This document shows, piece by piece, positions 18,305-26,738 of a stretch of 64,000 nt of DNA. Source of the DNA: Micromonospora sp. R77 (lineage in GTDB: Bacteria; Actinomycetota; Actinomycetes; Mycobacteriales; Micromonosporaceae); the NCBI RefSeq assembly GCF_022747945.1, contig NZ_JALDST010000001.1, positions 806,001 through 870,000 of the forward strand, given 5' to 3'. The notes under the pieces were generated by a model that had not been told where the DNA came from, searched no databases, and saw only the letters and a list, made by a program, of their open reading frames with translations. Position numbers and translations under genes: made by a program. Each line of letters begins with the position of its first letter. The stretch's first letter is position 1.

Positions 18305-18388
18305 GGCAGCGACTCTAGTCCGTACGCCCGACATCCCTGAGCCGGCGGCACCGCGTCGCCGCCGGAAAGCGACGGCCGGGAGCAAACG

Positions 18389-18427
18389 CGGCGGCCGGCC
18401 GCCCCGCGAGGGGACGACCGGCCGCCG
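18389..18427 (-). terminator. Terminator hairpin after livF
   Basis: Outer stem CGGCGGCCGG/CCGGCCGCCG (10 bp) and inner CCCC/GGGG around a GCGA loop, 11 bases after the livF stop. It ends the liv operon and separates it from polA, which is transcribed in the same direction. Confidence 0.7.
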
Positions 18428-18438
18428 ACGGTACGACC

Positions 18439-19149
18439 TCAGGCCACGCCGAGGTACGCCTCCTTGACCGCCGGGTCGTGCAGCAGGTCCTGGCCGGAGC
18501 CCTTCTTGACGATCCGACCGGTCTCCAGCACGTAGCCCCGGTGGGCGCGGGAGAGCGCCTGCTGGGCGTTCTGCTCCACCAGCAGGATCGTGGTGCCCTG
18601 CTCGTTGATCCGGGTGATGATCTCGAAGATCTGCTGGATCAGCTTGGGGGCCAGCCCCATCGACGGCTCGTCGAGCAGCAGCAGCCGCGGCCGGGCCATC
18701 AGCGCCCGCCCGACCGCCAGCATCTGCTGCTCACCGCCGGAGAGCGTGCCGCCGGCCTGCTTGCGCCGCTCGGCCAGCCGGGGGAAGAGGTCCATGACCA
18801 TCTTCATGTCCTCGGCGACGCCGCCCTTGTCCCGGCGGGTGTACGCCCCCATCTCCAGGTTCTCCAGCACCGTCATGCCGGGGAAGACACCCCGACCCTC
18901 GGGCGCCTGCCCGATGCCCCGGGCGACCCGCAGGTCGGCGCGCATCCGGGTGACGTCGGTGCCGTCGAAGACGATCGAGCCCTGGGCCACCGGGCGCAGC
19001 CCGGAGATCGCCCGCATGGTGGTGGTCTTGCCGGCGCCGTTCGCGCCGATCAGCGCCACCACCTCGCCCTCGTCGACCGTCAGGCTGATCCCGTGCAGCG
19101 CCTGGATCCGCCCGTACAGCAGGGTCAGGTCCTTGATCTCAAGCAGCAT
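18439..19149 (-). CDS. livF: Branched-chain amino-acid ABC transporter ATP-binding protein LivF
   Basis: A 236-residue ABC ATPase of the LivF type. Walker A is GANGAGKTT (near residues 36-44), the signature is LSGGEQQMLAVGRALMARP and Walker B is LLLLDEPSMGLAP. The C-terminal VLETGRIVKKGSGQDLLHD is typical of LivF. It powers uptake of branched-chain amino acids with LivG, LivH, LivM and LivJ. The start overlaps the livG stop by 11 bases; last gene of the operon, followed by a terminator hairpin. Confidence 0.95.
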   Translation of the reverse strand: MLLEIKDLTLLYGRIQALHGISLTVDEGEVVALIGANGAGKTTTMRAISGLRPVAQGSIVFDGTDVTRMRADLRVARGIGQAPEGRGVFPGMTVLENLEMGAYTRRDKGGVAEDMKMVMDLFPRLAERRKQAGGTLSGGEQQMLAVGRALMARPRLLLLDEPSMGLAPKLIQQIFEIITRINEQGTTILLVEQNAQQALSRAHRGYVLETGRIVKKGSGQDLLHDPAVKEAYLGVA

Positions 19150-20059
19150 CGGTCGGCACCCCCAGGTAGGCCGCGATCACCTTCGGGTCCTCACGGACCT
19201 CGGCCGGCAGTCCCTCGGCGATCTTCTTGCCGAACTCCAGCACCACGATCCGATCGGTCACACCCATGACGAGTCGCATGTCGTGCTCGATCAGCAGCAC
19301 CGTCGTGCCGTTGTCCCGGATCTTACGGATCAGACCGTTCAGCTCCTCCTTCTCCGCCGGGGTGAAGCCGGCGGCCGGCTCGTCCAGGCAGAGCAGGGTC
19401 GGCTTGGTGGCCAACGCCCGGGCGATCTCCAGCCGGCGCTGCTCGCCGTACGAGAGGTTGCGGGCCAGGTCCCCGGCGCGGCGTTCGATGCCGACGAAGC
19501 GCAGCAGCGCGTACGCCTCCTCCCGGCCCTCCCGCTCCTCCCGCCAGTGCCGCGGCAGCCGCAGCATGGCGGCGATCACGCTGGTCTTGTGGTGGGCGTC
19601 CGCGCCCACCATCACGTTCTCCAGCGCGGTCATCTCCGGGAAGAGCCGGATGTTCTGGAAGGTCCGGGCGATGCCGGCCTTGGTGATCCAGGACCGGCGC
19701 TTGCCGTTGGTGCGCTGCCCCTGGAACCGGATCTCGCCCTCGGTGGGCCGGTAGACACCCGTCATCGCGTTGAAGCAGGTCGTCTTGCCGGCGCCGTTCG
19801 GGCCGATCAGGCCGAGGATCTCGCCCTTGTAGAGGGTGAAGGCGACGTTGTCGAGGGCCACCACACCGCCGAAGCGGAGGGTGACGTTGTCGACCTCCAG
19901 CAGCGGCTCCCGCCCGGCCGGGGCGGTCTCGCCCGGGGTGGGCTCGACCGGCCGGTCGTCGCCCTTCGCGGGCGGCACGCCGACGGTGCTGCGACCGTCG
20001 TCGGCGATGTCCCGCTCGCTGGTCTCGTCCCGCTCGCTGTGCATCTGCGGCTCACTCAT
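19139..20059 (-). CDS. livG: Branched-chain amino-acid ABC transporter ATP-binding protein LivG
   Basis: A 306-residue ABC ATPase with Walker A GPNGAGKTT, the LivG-specific TFQNIRLFPEMTALENVMVG, signature LSYGEQRRLEIARALATKP, Walker B LLCLDEPAAGFTP and IEHDMRLVMGVTDRIVVLEF. It has an unusual hydrophilic N-terminal extension of about 50 residues (SEPQMHSERDETSERDIADD.., then an acidic Pro-rich stretch) before the ABC domain; this may be disordered. It overlaps livM by eight bases. Confidence 0.94.
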   Translation of the reverse strand: MSEPQMHSERDETSERDIADDGRSTVGVPPAKGDDRPVEPTPGETAPAGREPLLEVDNVTLRFGGVVALDNVAFTLYKGEILGLIGPNGAGKTTCFNAMTGVYRPTEGEIRFQGQRTNGKRRSWITKAGIARTFQNIRLFPEMTALENVMVGADAHHKTSVIAAMLRLPRHWREEREGREEAYALLRFVGIERRAGDLARNLSYGEQRRLEIARALATKPTLLCLDEPAAGFTPAEKEELNGLIRKIRDNGTTVLLIEHDMRLVMGVTDRIVVLEFGKKIAEGLPAEVREDPKVIAAYLGVPTDAA

Positions 20060-21206
20060 TGGGCACCGTCTCCTGGGGAACCGCTTCCTTGCGCCGGTCG
20101 GCGATCTCCGCCGCCCGCCGCCGGTTGGGCACCATACCCTGCGGCCGGAAGATCATCATGACGATGACGACGAGGCCGAAGACCAGGATCCGGTACTCGG
20201 CGGCGTCGAACTCCACCCCGATCAGGTCGCCGACACCACGCAGCCACTCCGGCAGGTACCAGGTGATCGCACCGCCGACGATGGCGCCCTTGATGTTGCC
20301 GGCCCCGCCGAGGATGACCGCGGCGAGCACCAGGATCGAACTCTCCAGCACGAACTGGTCGGAGTTGATGAACGTCTGTTTGCCGGCGAAGACCGCACCG
20401 GTCAGGCCCGCCACGGCCGCGCCGATCGCGAACGCCCACAGCTTGTACTTGAACGTCGGCACGCCCATGATCTCGGCGGCGTCCTCGTCCTCCCGGATCG
20501 CCACCCAGGCCCGGCCGACCCGGCTGTTGGCCAGGTTCCGGATCAGCAGCAGCACGATGAGGATCAGGGTGAGCATCAGCCAGTAGTAGGGCCGCGCGTC
20601 GACCACCCCGAAGAGCGCCTTGCCGTCCGAGCCCTTGCCCGGCGGGTGCGGGATGGCGGGGATGCCCCGCTGGCCCTGCAGCAGGCCGTCCTGGCGGGCC
20701 GCGTACAACCGGATCATCTCGGCGAAGCCGAGCGTCACGATGGCCAGGTAGTCGCCGCGCAGCCGCAGCGTCGGGCCACCGAGGATCACGCCGGAGACCA
20801 TCGCCACCATGACCGCGATCGGCACCGCGGCCAGCCACGGCCAGTTCGTGCCGAACCGGCTCTCCGGCGACGTCAACAACGCCACCGTGTACGCGCCCAG
20901 CGCGTAGAAGCCGAAGTAGCCGAGGTCGAGCAGGCCGGCGAAGCCGACCACCACGTTGAGCCCGACGGCCAGCAGCACGAACACCGCGGTGTCGAAGAGC
21001 ACGCCGGCGAAGTCCGAACGGGTGGTGTAGAAGGCGAAGTAGTCGCTGCCGATCGGGAAGCCGAGGTATTCGTAGAACCACTTGTTGGGCAGGATGTAGA
21101 GCAGCACGATCAGCGCCGCGATGGCCGCCCACCGCACCTGCTTCGGCATCGCCGCCCAGCGCCCCTTGAGCGCGGAGCCGCGCTTGTTGTCCACGGTGGC
21201 GGTCAT
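20052..21206 (-). CDS. livM: Branched-chain amino-acid ABC transporter permease LivM
   Basis: A 384-residue permease with about nine membrane segments. It carries the LivM motif GFAGLLDLGYFGFYALGAYT and the cytoplasmic EAA-like loop VGRAWVAIREDEDAAEIMGV, which contacts the ATPases. An N-terminal arm of about 25 residues precedes the first helix. ATG at 21204-21206 overlaps the livH stop as ATGA, so translation is coupled. Confidence 0.94.
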   Translation of the reverse strand: MTATVDNKRGSALKGRWAAMPKQVRWAAIAALIVLLYILPNKWFYEYLGFPIGSDYFAFYTTRSDFAGVLFDTAVFVLLAVGLNVVVGFAGLLDLGYFGFYALGAYTVALLTSPESRFGTNWPWLAAVPIAVMVAMVSGVILGGPTLRLRGDYLAIVTLGFAEMIRLYAARQDGLLQGQRGIPAIPHPPGKGSDGKALFGVVDARPYYWLMLTLILIVLLLIRNLANSRVGRAWVAIREDEDAAEIMGVPTFKYKLWAFAIGAAVAGLTGAVFAGKQTFINSDQFVLESSILVLAAVILGGAGNIKGAIVGGAITWYLPEWLRGVGDLIGVEFDAAEYRILVFGLVVIVMMIFRPQGMVPNRRRAAEIADRRKEAVPQETVPNE

Positions 21207-22153
21207 GCGCGCGCCCTCCCGAGAGATTCGCCGAGCAGACCGGTCGGCCGGAACATCAGCAGCACGATCAGCAGCACGAAGCCGGTGAAGTCCTTCCACT
21301 CGCCGCCGAACAGGCCGGCCGCGTAGTTCTCCACCACGCCGAGCAGCAGGCCGCCGAGCAGCGCGCCACGCAGGTTGCCGATGCCGCCGAGCACCGCGGC
21401 CGAGAAGGCCTTGAGCCCGAGCAGGAAGCCGACGTTGAACTTGGTGAAGCCGAACCGCAGGTCCCACAGCAGCGCGCCGACGCCGGCCATCAGGCCGCCG
21501 AGCACGAAGACCAGCAGGATGACCCGGTTCTTGTTGACGCCCATCAGGGCGGCGGTGTCCGCGTCCTGCGCCACGGCCCGGATGCCCCGGCCGAGCCGGC
21601 TGCGGTTCACGAACTGGTCCAACGCGATCATCATGATCAGCGTGACGGCGAGGATGAGCAGCTGGAGGTTGGTGACACCGGCGCCGAAGACCGAGAAGAC
21701 GGTCTTCTGCGGAATCAGGTCCGGCATACCGAACGGCGCCCGGCTGGTGCCGATGCCGAACGACTCGGCGAGCACGAAGGACGCGCCGATCGCGGTGATG
21801 AGGAAGGCCAGCGGCGGCGCGTTGCGGCGGCGCAGCGGCCGGTAGGCGACCAGCTCGACCGTGACCGCGGTGAGCGCGGAGGCGGCCATCGCGACCACCA
21901 GACCGGCGACGACGGCCAGGATCAGCGGACCGAGCGCCGGGGCGGGCGAGTTCTGGTCGTAGCCGAGGGCCTGCCAGGTCCACAGGGCGGTGAAGGTACC
22001 GACCATGAAGACCTCGGAGTGGGCGAAGTTGATCAGACGCAGTACGCCGTACACCAGGGTGTAGCCGAGGGCGACGAGCGCGTAGATCGCGCCCTGTTCC
22101 AGCCCGGTGATGGTCAGCGCCGGGAAGTTCCCGAACAGCTCATCGAAGTTCAA
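21203..22153 (-). CDS. livH: Branched-chain amino-acid ABC transporter permease LivH
   Basis: A 316-residue permease. Typical LivH features: the first helix GLEQGAIYALVALGYTLVYG, LINFAHSEVFMVG, and the coupling loop GRGIRAVAQDADTAALMGVN. The only start that fits is TTG at 22151-22153, giving MNFDELFGNFPAL; a GGAG lies eight bases upstream and no ATG/GTG is available without running back through the intergenic hairpin. With the hairpin upstream, this weak start probably keeps permease levels below those of the binding protein. Confidence 0.92.
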   Translation of the reverse strand: MNFDELFGNFPALTITGLEQGAIYALVALGYTLVYGVLRLINFAHSEVFMVGTFTALWTWQALGYDQNSPAPALGPLILAVVAGLVVAMAASALTAVTVELVAYRPLRRRNAPPLAFLITAIGASFVLAESFGIGTSRAPFGMPDLIPQKTVFSVFGAGVTNLQLLILAVTLIMMIALDQFVNRSRLGRGIRAVAQDADTAALMGVNKNRVILLVFVLGGLMAGVGALLWDLRFGFTKFNVGFLLGLKAFSAAVLGGIGNLRGALLGGLLLGVVENYAAGLFGGEWKDFTGFVLLIVLLMFRPTGLLGESLGRARA

Positions 22154-22180
22154 GTGGGGGCTCCAACTGTGCGGCCAAGC

Positions 22181-22214
22181 GGTGCGGCCGGGAGAAGACA
22201 CTCCCGGCCGCACC
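22181..22214 (-). terminator. Intra-operon hairpin between livJ and livH
   Basis: A perfect 14-bp stem GGTGCGGCCGGGAG/CTCCCGGCCGCACC around a six-base loop, 37 bases after the livJ stop and 28 bases before the livH start. No U-tract follows. Such hairpins between a binding-protein gene and its transporter genes commonly attenuate transcription and protect the upstream message from decay, giving an excess of binding protein. Confidence 0.7.
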
Positions 22215-22251
22215 CACCTGGTGTCCCGTGGCGGGACCGGAGAAGAACCGG

Positions 22252-23418
22252 TCAGGCCTTCGGGATCTCGATGTCGGGGACGACCTTGCCCGCGTTCACC
22301 TTGAACGCCCAGACGATGACCTGGGCCGGGTCCAGCTCGCCGGTGGACTCGAACTTGTAGGTCACGCCGGTGGCGGCACCGGTGCCGTTGTAGGAGTTGA
22401 TGAAGCTCAGCAGGTCGGCGCGGGAGGTCTTGCCGGCCTTGATGCCCTCCAGCATGATCTTGGTGATGTCGTACGACACGTCGGCGTAGGTGCCCGGCTC
22501 GGCGTTCTCGAAGGCCGCCTTGTAGTCGGTCACGAAGGTGCCCTTGGCCGCGGTGGCCGGGGCGCACGGGCAGGTCAGGATGGTGCCCTCGGCGACCTGC
22601 TCGCCGGCAACCTTGATGAAGTTGGCGTCGTTGACACCGTCACCGGCGACCATCGTGCCCTTCCAGCCCGCACCCTTGAGCTGCTTGAGCAGCAGGCCGG
22701 CCTCGGTGTAGTAACCACCGAAGAAGAGGACCGTCGCGCCGCTGCTCTGGATCTTGGTGACCACGGCGGAGAAGTTGGTCTGCTTGACCTGGATCTTGTC
22801 CTGGCCGGCCGGGGTGCCGACGACCTTCTTGACCTCGTCCACCAGGCCCGCGCCGTACGCCGACTGGTCGTCGACGAGGTAGACCTTCTCGGCCTTCAGC
22901 ACGTTCTTGATGTAGCGACCAGCGGCCGGGCCCTGCGAGGTGTCGTTGCCGACGCCCCGGTGGAAGATCTTCCAGTTCTTGGTGCTCAGGCTCGGACGGG
23001 TCGCCGACGGGGTGATGATCGGCAGACCGGCCTCGTCGAAGATCGGGTCGGCGACCTCGGACTCACCGGAGAACGCCGGGCCGATGATGCCGACGACCTT
23101 GCTGTCGCCGACGGCCTGCTGGGCCAGGGCGGGAGCCTTCGCCGGGTCACCCTGCGAGTCGTACTCGCTCAGGTTGACCTTGCAGTCGGCGTTGTCCTTG
23201 TTGTACTGGTCGATGGCCAGCTTGGTGCCGTTGCGCATGTGGATACCGAGACCCGCGGCGTCGCCGGTCAGCGGGCCGAAGAAGCCGATCTTCAGGTCGC
23301 AGGCGGCCTTGCCCCCGCCGCCGGCCTCACTACCGCTGTCGGCCTTGCAGGCCGCGCCACTGAAAACGAGCGCGCCGATGGCCACGCCACCAAGCACCCG
23401 AGCGAGCTTCTGCCTCAC
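22252..23418 (-). CDS. livJ: Branched-chain amino-acid ABC transporter substrate-binding lipoprotein
   Basis: A 388-residue periplasmic-binding-type I protein. The N-terminus is a lipoprotein signal: RQKLARVLGGVAIGALVFSG then AAC (cysteine near residue 24), so it is anchored outside the membrane. The mature part shows KIGFFGPLTGDAAGLG, VVGIIGPAFSGESEV, IITPSATRPSLS and FHRGVGNDTSQGPAAGRYI, the Leu/Ile/Val-binding pattern. GTG 23416-23418 has GGAGGAGG about ten bases upstream. First gene of the liv operon; the substrate could also include related amino acids or amides, as in other members of this family. Confidence 0.93.
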   Translation of the reverse strand: MRQKLARVLGGVAIGALVFSGAACKADSGSEAGGGGKAACDLKIGFFGPLTGDAAGLGIHMRNGTKLAIDQYNKDNADCKVNLSEYDSQGDPAKAPALAQQAVGDSKVVGIIGPAFSGESEVADPIFDEAGLPIITPSATRPSLSTKNWKIFHRGVGNDTSQGPAAGRYIKNVLKAEKVYLVDDQSAYGAGLVDEVKKVVGTPAGQDKIQVKQTNFSAVVTKIQSSGATVLFFGGYYTEAGLLLKQLKGAGWKGTMVAGDGVNDANFIKVAGEQVAEGTILTCPCAPATAAKGTFVTDYKAAFENAEPGTYADVSYDITKIMLEGIKAGKTSRADLLSFINSYNGTGAATGVTYKFESTGELDPAQVIVWAFKVNAGKVVPDIEIPKA

Positions 23419-23678
23419 GGCTCGTACCCTCCTCCGTCCGAAGGCCCGGACCACCCACCGCGAATTGGACCTTGCGAAGGGAATGGCCGGACCGACCGCG
23501 ATCCCGGTCTGGGCCGGGACGTTATCCCACCTGTGGGGCACGCCGTAAGGCCTGGAAGGTCGGGTTGACCGAACCGTTACGTTGAGTGGTCGGATTCACA
23601 GATGTGCTGTAACACACGCGCCCGATGAAGGGGAAAACCGGACATCCGACACCCGTCGGAAACACGCTGGTGGGAGGG

Positions 23679-24851
23679 TCAGCCGGGACTCCACGGCCCG
23701 TCCGCCCACCACACCCCGGCCCCCGCCGAGTCGTCCACCAGCAGTAACACCGAGGCACCCGCGCCGGCCACCGCCACCGTCCGGTCGCTGCCCGCCGGCA
23801 CCGCCACCGGCACCGCCACCGGCGACCAGGCCACCCCGTCCCGGGAGAACCAGCCCGCGCCGGTCGCGTCGCCCGCCACCACCGCGAACGCCCCGCCGGC
23901 CACCGCCGCCAGCGACCACACCCGACCCGGCCGGTCCGTACCCGACCCACCGAACCCGCCGCCCGCCCGACCCGTCCCGCCGTCGACCAGCCAGGCACCC
24001 AACCCGTCACCCCGGCGACCCACCGCCACCGCGCGCTCCCCCACCCCGACCACCCGCTGCAGGTCCGCGTCGGTCCCGGCCGCCGGCAGCACCGCCCGCC
24101 GCCAGGTCAGACCGTCCGTCGAGCGCCACACCGCCGGATCCGTTCCGGTACGCCCCGACGACCGCACCGAGCCCACCAGGAGCCACCCCGACCCGGTCGC
24201 CACGCCGTCGGCCACCCACGGCCGCCCCGCCGCGTCGGCGGCCAGCCCCGGCACCCCGCTCACCAGGCGGAAGTCCGACCCGTCCGCGGCGACCCAGGCC
24301 GCGCCGCCGGTGGACCGGTTACCCGAGACCAGCCAACCCCGCGGGCCGCCCGCGATCCGGCCCACGTTCACCGCGTCGGGGCCCCCGAACACCTCGAACT
24401 CGGCCGGCACCTCCACCAGCGACCCGTCGGCGACCTGCCGCCAGGTGCTGATCCGCGGATTGCCGTGCACCCCACCGCTGCGGCCACCCACCGCCGCCAG
24501 CCGGCCGTCCCGGCAACCCGCCGCGGTCAGCACGTTCTCCCCGCCGTACGGGCTGCGCGGCACCGGACGCAGCGCCGTCCAGGCGGAGCCGTCGGCGCTG
24601 GTCCAGGCCGCCGGGCGGGGCACCCCGGCGGCGTCGGCCACCGCGCCCACCACGAACCACCGGCCGGCGCAGGCCGTCGCGTCCCGCAGCAGCAACCGGC
24701 CCGGCGCACCGGGCGGCACGGGCAGGGTCACCGACCGCCAGGCCGGGCGGACCGGCTCCGGCGACGTCGGCCCGGCGTGGCCGGACGCCCGGCACCCGGC
24801 GGGCAGCAGGACCACCAGGCCGAGAACCGCCAGAGCACGCCGGGCACGCAT
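23679..24851 (-). CDS. Secreted lipoprotein of unknown function (beta-propeller-like)
   Basis: A 390-residue lipoprotein: RRALAVLGLVVLLPAGC gives a clear signal with lipobox LPAGC. The mature part contains repeated short units such as AAWTSADGSAWTAL, AAWVAADGSDFRLV, AVWRSTDGLTWRRA and GWFSRDGVAWSPVA, that is, W-x-S-x-DG-x-x-W repeats about 60 residues apart. This is the pattern of sialidase/BNR-like beta-propeller blades, though without the catalytic residues of sialidases. TACGAT lies seven bases before ATG 24851, so the transcript is probably leaderless. Role unknown; surface binding is a guess. Confidence 0.75.
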   Translation of the reverse strand: MRARRALAVLGLVVLLPAGCRASGHAGPTSPEPVRPAWRSVTLPVPPGAPGRLLLRDATACAGRWFVVGAVADAAGVPRPAAWTSADGSAWTALRPVPRSPYGGENVLTAAGCRDGRLAAVGGRSGGVHGNPRISTWRQVADGSLVEVPAEFEVFGGPDAVNVGRIAGGPRGWLVSGNRSTGGAAWVAADGSDFRLVSGVPGLAADAAGRPWVADGVATGSGWLLVGSVRSSGRTGTDPAVWRSTDGLTWRRAVLPAAGTDADLQRVVGVGERAVAVGRRGDGLGAWLVDGGTGRAGGGFGGSGTDRPGRVWSLAAVAGGAFAVVAGDATGAGWFSRDGVAWSPVAVPVAVPAGSDRTVAVAGAGASVLLLVDDSAGAGVWWADGPWSPG

Positions 24852-25059
24852 GCCGAGGATCGTATCGACCGGGGACGACACGTGGCGTCCACCGACGAAC
24901 CGGGCTCCCGACACCGCCCCGCCCCGGCGCCGTCCGAACGCGGCGACCGGTGCGCCACGCCGCCGACATCGCGGTATCCCGGGTCGAGGCCGTGCGCCAT
25001 GTCGCCGACACGGCGGTGCCAGGCAAGGGCGGCTGTCGGGCCTGGTTGGTCGGCGCGGG
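24852..25059. other. Spacer between lipoprotein and pdtaR genes
   Basis: About 210 bases with no gene. The left end carries the leaderless promoter of the lipoprotein (TACGAT). Nothing else convincing was seen; the pdtaR terminator was not recognised. Confidence 0.35.
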
Positions 25060-25674
25060 TCAGGCGGTGGGCTGGGCGACCTCGCCGCCGGCGGTCTCCG
25101 CGAGGATCCGCTCGGCGACCTCCTTCATGGTCATCCGGTGGTCCATCGCGGTGCGCTGGATCCACTTGAACGCCTGCGGCTCGGTCATCCCGTAGGTGGT
25201 CATCAGCGCGCCCTTGGCCCGCTCCACCGTCTTGCGGATCTCCAGCCGGTCGGTCAGGCCGGCGACCTCGGCCTCCAGCGCGGCGATCTCCGAGTAGCGC
25301 GACAGCGCGATCTCCACCGCCGGCACCAGGTCGCTCTTCTGGAACGGCTTGACCAGGTAGGCCATCGCGCCGGCCGCCCGCGCGCGCTCCACCAGGTCCC
25401 GCTGGCTGAACGCGGTCAGGATGATCACCGGGGCGATCCGGGCACCGGCGATCCGCTCGGCGGCGGCGAGCCCGTCCATGATCGGCATCTTGATGTCGAG
25501 GATGACCAGGTCGGGCTTCAGCTCCTCGGCCAGCCGGACGGCGGTCTCGCCGTCACCGGCCTCGCCGACGACCTCGTAGCCCTCCTCGACCAGCATCTCG
25601 GCCAGGTCCAGCCGGATCAGCGCCTCGTCCTCCGCGATCAGTACGCGCCTGCGCTCAGCATCCGTCTCGGCCAC
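25060..25674 (-). CDS. pdtaR: Two-component response regulator with RNA-binding ANTAR domain (PdtaR)
   Basis: A 204-residue regulator closely resembling mycobacterial PdtaR (Rv1626). Residues about 10-125 form a receiver: VLIAEDEALIRLDLAEMLVE (acidic pocket), phospho-acceptor Asp in LVILDIKMPIMDG (about residue 62), and K in AMAYLVKPFQKSDL. The C-terminal part is an ANTAR domain (TVERAKGALMTTYGMTEPQA then FKWIQRTAMDHRMTM), which binds paired hexaloop RNA hairpins and causes antitermination. Its kinase partner, PdtaS, is not in this window. GTG 25672-25674 has GGGAG seven bases upstream. A TAGGCT -10 box lies on the minus strand near 25725-25732. Confidence 0.93.
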   Translation of the reverse strand: MAETDAERRRVLIAEDEALIRLDLAEMLVEEGYEVVGEAGDGETAVRLAEELKPDLVILDIKMPIMDGLAAAERIAGARIAPVIILTAFSQRDLVERARAAGAMAYLVKPFQKSDLVPAVEIALSRYSEIAALEAEVAGLTDRLEIRKTVERAKGALMTTYGMTEPQAFKWIQRTAMDHRMTMKEVAERILAETAGGEVAQPTA

Positions 25675-25755
25675 GAGCCACTCCCACCATCGATCTCGGC
25701 ACGGCTACCACCCATGCTCCCGCATGAGCCTAGTCGGGTACAGTTAGCGGCACTC

Positions 25756-25838
25756 GCCGGGATGGTGGAAGGGTATACACGGAAGTCTCAAACACTTCTG
25801 CCCGAAAGGGCTTGCGGGTTCGAATCCCGCTCCCGGTA
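25756..25838 (+). tRNA. tRNA-Leu (anticodon CAA)
   Basis: Acceptor GCCGGGA/TCCCGGT (G-U first pair), anticodon stem GAAGT/ACTTC with loop CTCAAAC (anticodon CAA at 25789-25791, reads UUG), a long class II variable arm (GCCCGAAAGGGC) and T-arm GCGGG-TTCGAAT-CCCGC. No CCA is encoded. TACAGT at 25739-25744 is a suitable -10 box. It lies between divergently transcribed pdtaR and a gene starting 14 bases after its 3' end. Confidence 0.92.
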
Positions 25839-25852
25839 CTTTTGTCATACAC

Positions 25853-26620
25853 GTGTTCGATGATGCTCGTGTGCATCCTCCCGAAATGCGGGCGTGGACC
25901 CGCGCTCTCCGCGCCGAGGGCCACAGCATCCGGTCGGTAGCCCGCAGTCTCTCGTTGCCCTACGCCACGGTCTGGCACTGGTGCGTCGACCGGCCGGAGC
26001 CGGCCGTGGTCGGCACCGCTCTCCGCTGCTTCCGCTGCTCACCGGACGTCGCCCAGCCGACAGACCCCGGTGCTTACTCCTACCTGCTCGGTCTCTATCT
26101 CGGCGACGGGCACCTTGCCGTGACCCCGAAGGTGCCCGTTCTCCGGATCGCCTGCACCAACATCTATCCGGACCTCGTCGACGCATGCGCCCGCGCGATG
26201 CTCGCAACCCTCGCCCTCAAGGTGCAGCGGATCCCGAAAAGAGGCTGCGTCTCCGTGGAGAGCAGCGGCCGGCACTGGCCGTGCCTGCTTCCCCAGCACG
26301 GACCCGGAAAGAAGCACGACCGCCCGATCGTCCTGGCCGACTGGCAACGGGAGATCGTCGAGGTACACCCGGGCCACTTCCTGCGCGGACTCTTCCACTC
26401 CGACGGCTGTCGCGTCGCGAACCGGGTCACCGTGCGCGGCAAGGCCTACGTCTACCCGCGCTACATGTTCGCCAACGAGTCCACCGACATCATGGGGCTG
26501 TGCCAGTGGGCCCTCGACCTGCTCGACATCTCCTGGAAGATGAACCGCCGCAATTCGCTCTCCGTCGCCCGGCGGGAGGCGGTCGAAGCGCTCGACCGGC
26601 ATGTCGGCCCCAAGTCCTGA
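25853..26620 (+). CDS. HTH protein with LAGLIDADG-like homing-endonuclease fold
   Basis: A 255-residue protein. The N-terminus has a resolvase/transposase-type helix-turn-helix (TRALRAEGHSIRSVARSLSL, PYATVWHWC), then a short zinc-ribbon-like CFRCSPD. The core has two LAGLIDADG-like helices, each ending in an acidic residue: AYSYLLGLYLGDGHL (about 74-88) and HFLRGLFHSDGCR (about 180-192), 105 residues apart as in single-chain homing endonucleases. The ends IVLADWQREIVEVHP and SVARREAVEALDRHVGPKS are typical of a family widespread in actinomycetes and usually annotated as transcriptional regulator. It begins 14 bases after tRNA-Leu. The GTG start is uncertain; no ribosome-binding site is seen. 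Cleavage activity is not shown; it may be a domesticated DNA-binding protein. Confidence 0.7.
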   Translation: MFDDARVHPPEMRAWTRALRAEGHSIRSVARSLSLPYATVWHWCVDRPEPAVVGTALRCFRCSPDVAQPTDPGAYSYLLGLYLGDGHLAVTPKVPVLRIACTNIYPDLVDACARAMLATLALKVQRIPKRGCVSVESSGRHWPCLLPQHGPGKKHDRPIVLADWQREIVEVHPGHFLRGLFHSDGCRVANRVTVRGKAYVYPRYMFANESTDIMGLCQWALDLLDISWKMNRRNSLSVARREAVEALDRHVGPKS

Positions 26621-26738
26621 CCGACGGACCTCGGCTCCGCCGGCCCCAACTCATGATCGGCGGCGTGAGCGCGCACCGGGAGGACCGCCGGACGCCCAAC
26701 TCCACCGGCCCCGGTTCTGACCGACGGTCGGCCCGCGC

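Noticed and set aside
15608..18340. Plus-strand open frame of about 910 codons opposite polA
   Set aside because: Antisense of a firm polA gene; low-complexity composition.
25756..26620. Integrated element using tRNA-Leu as attachment site
   Set aside because: No integrase and no duplicated tRNA 3' end within view.
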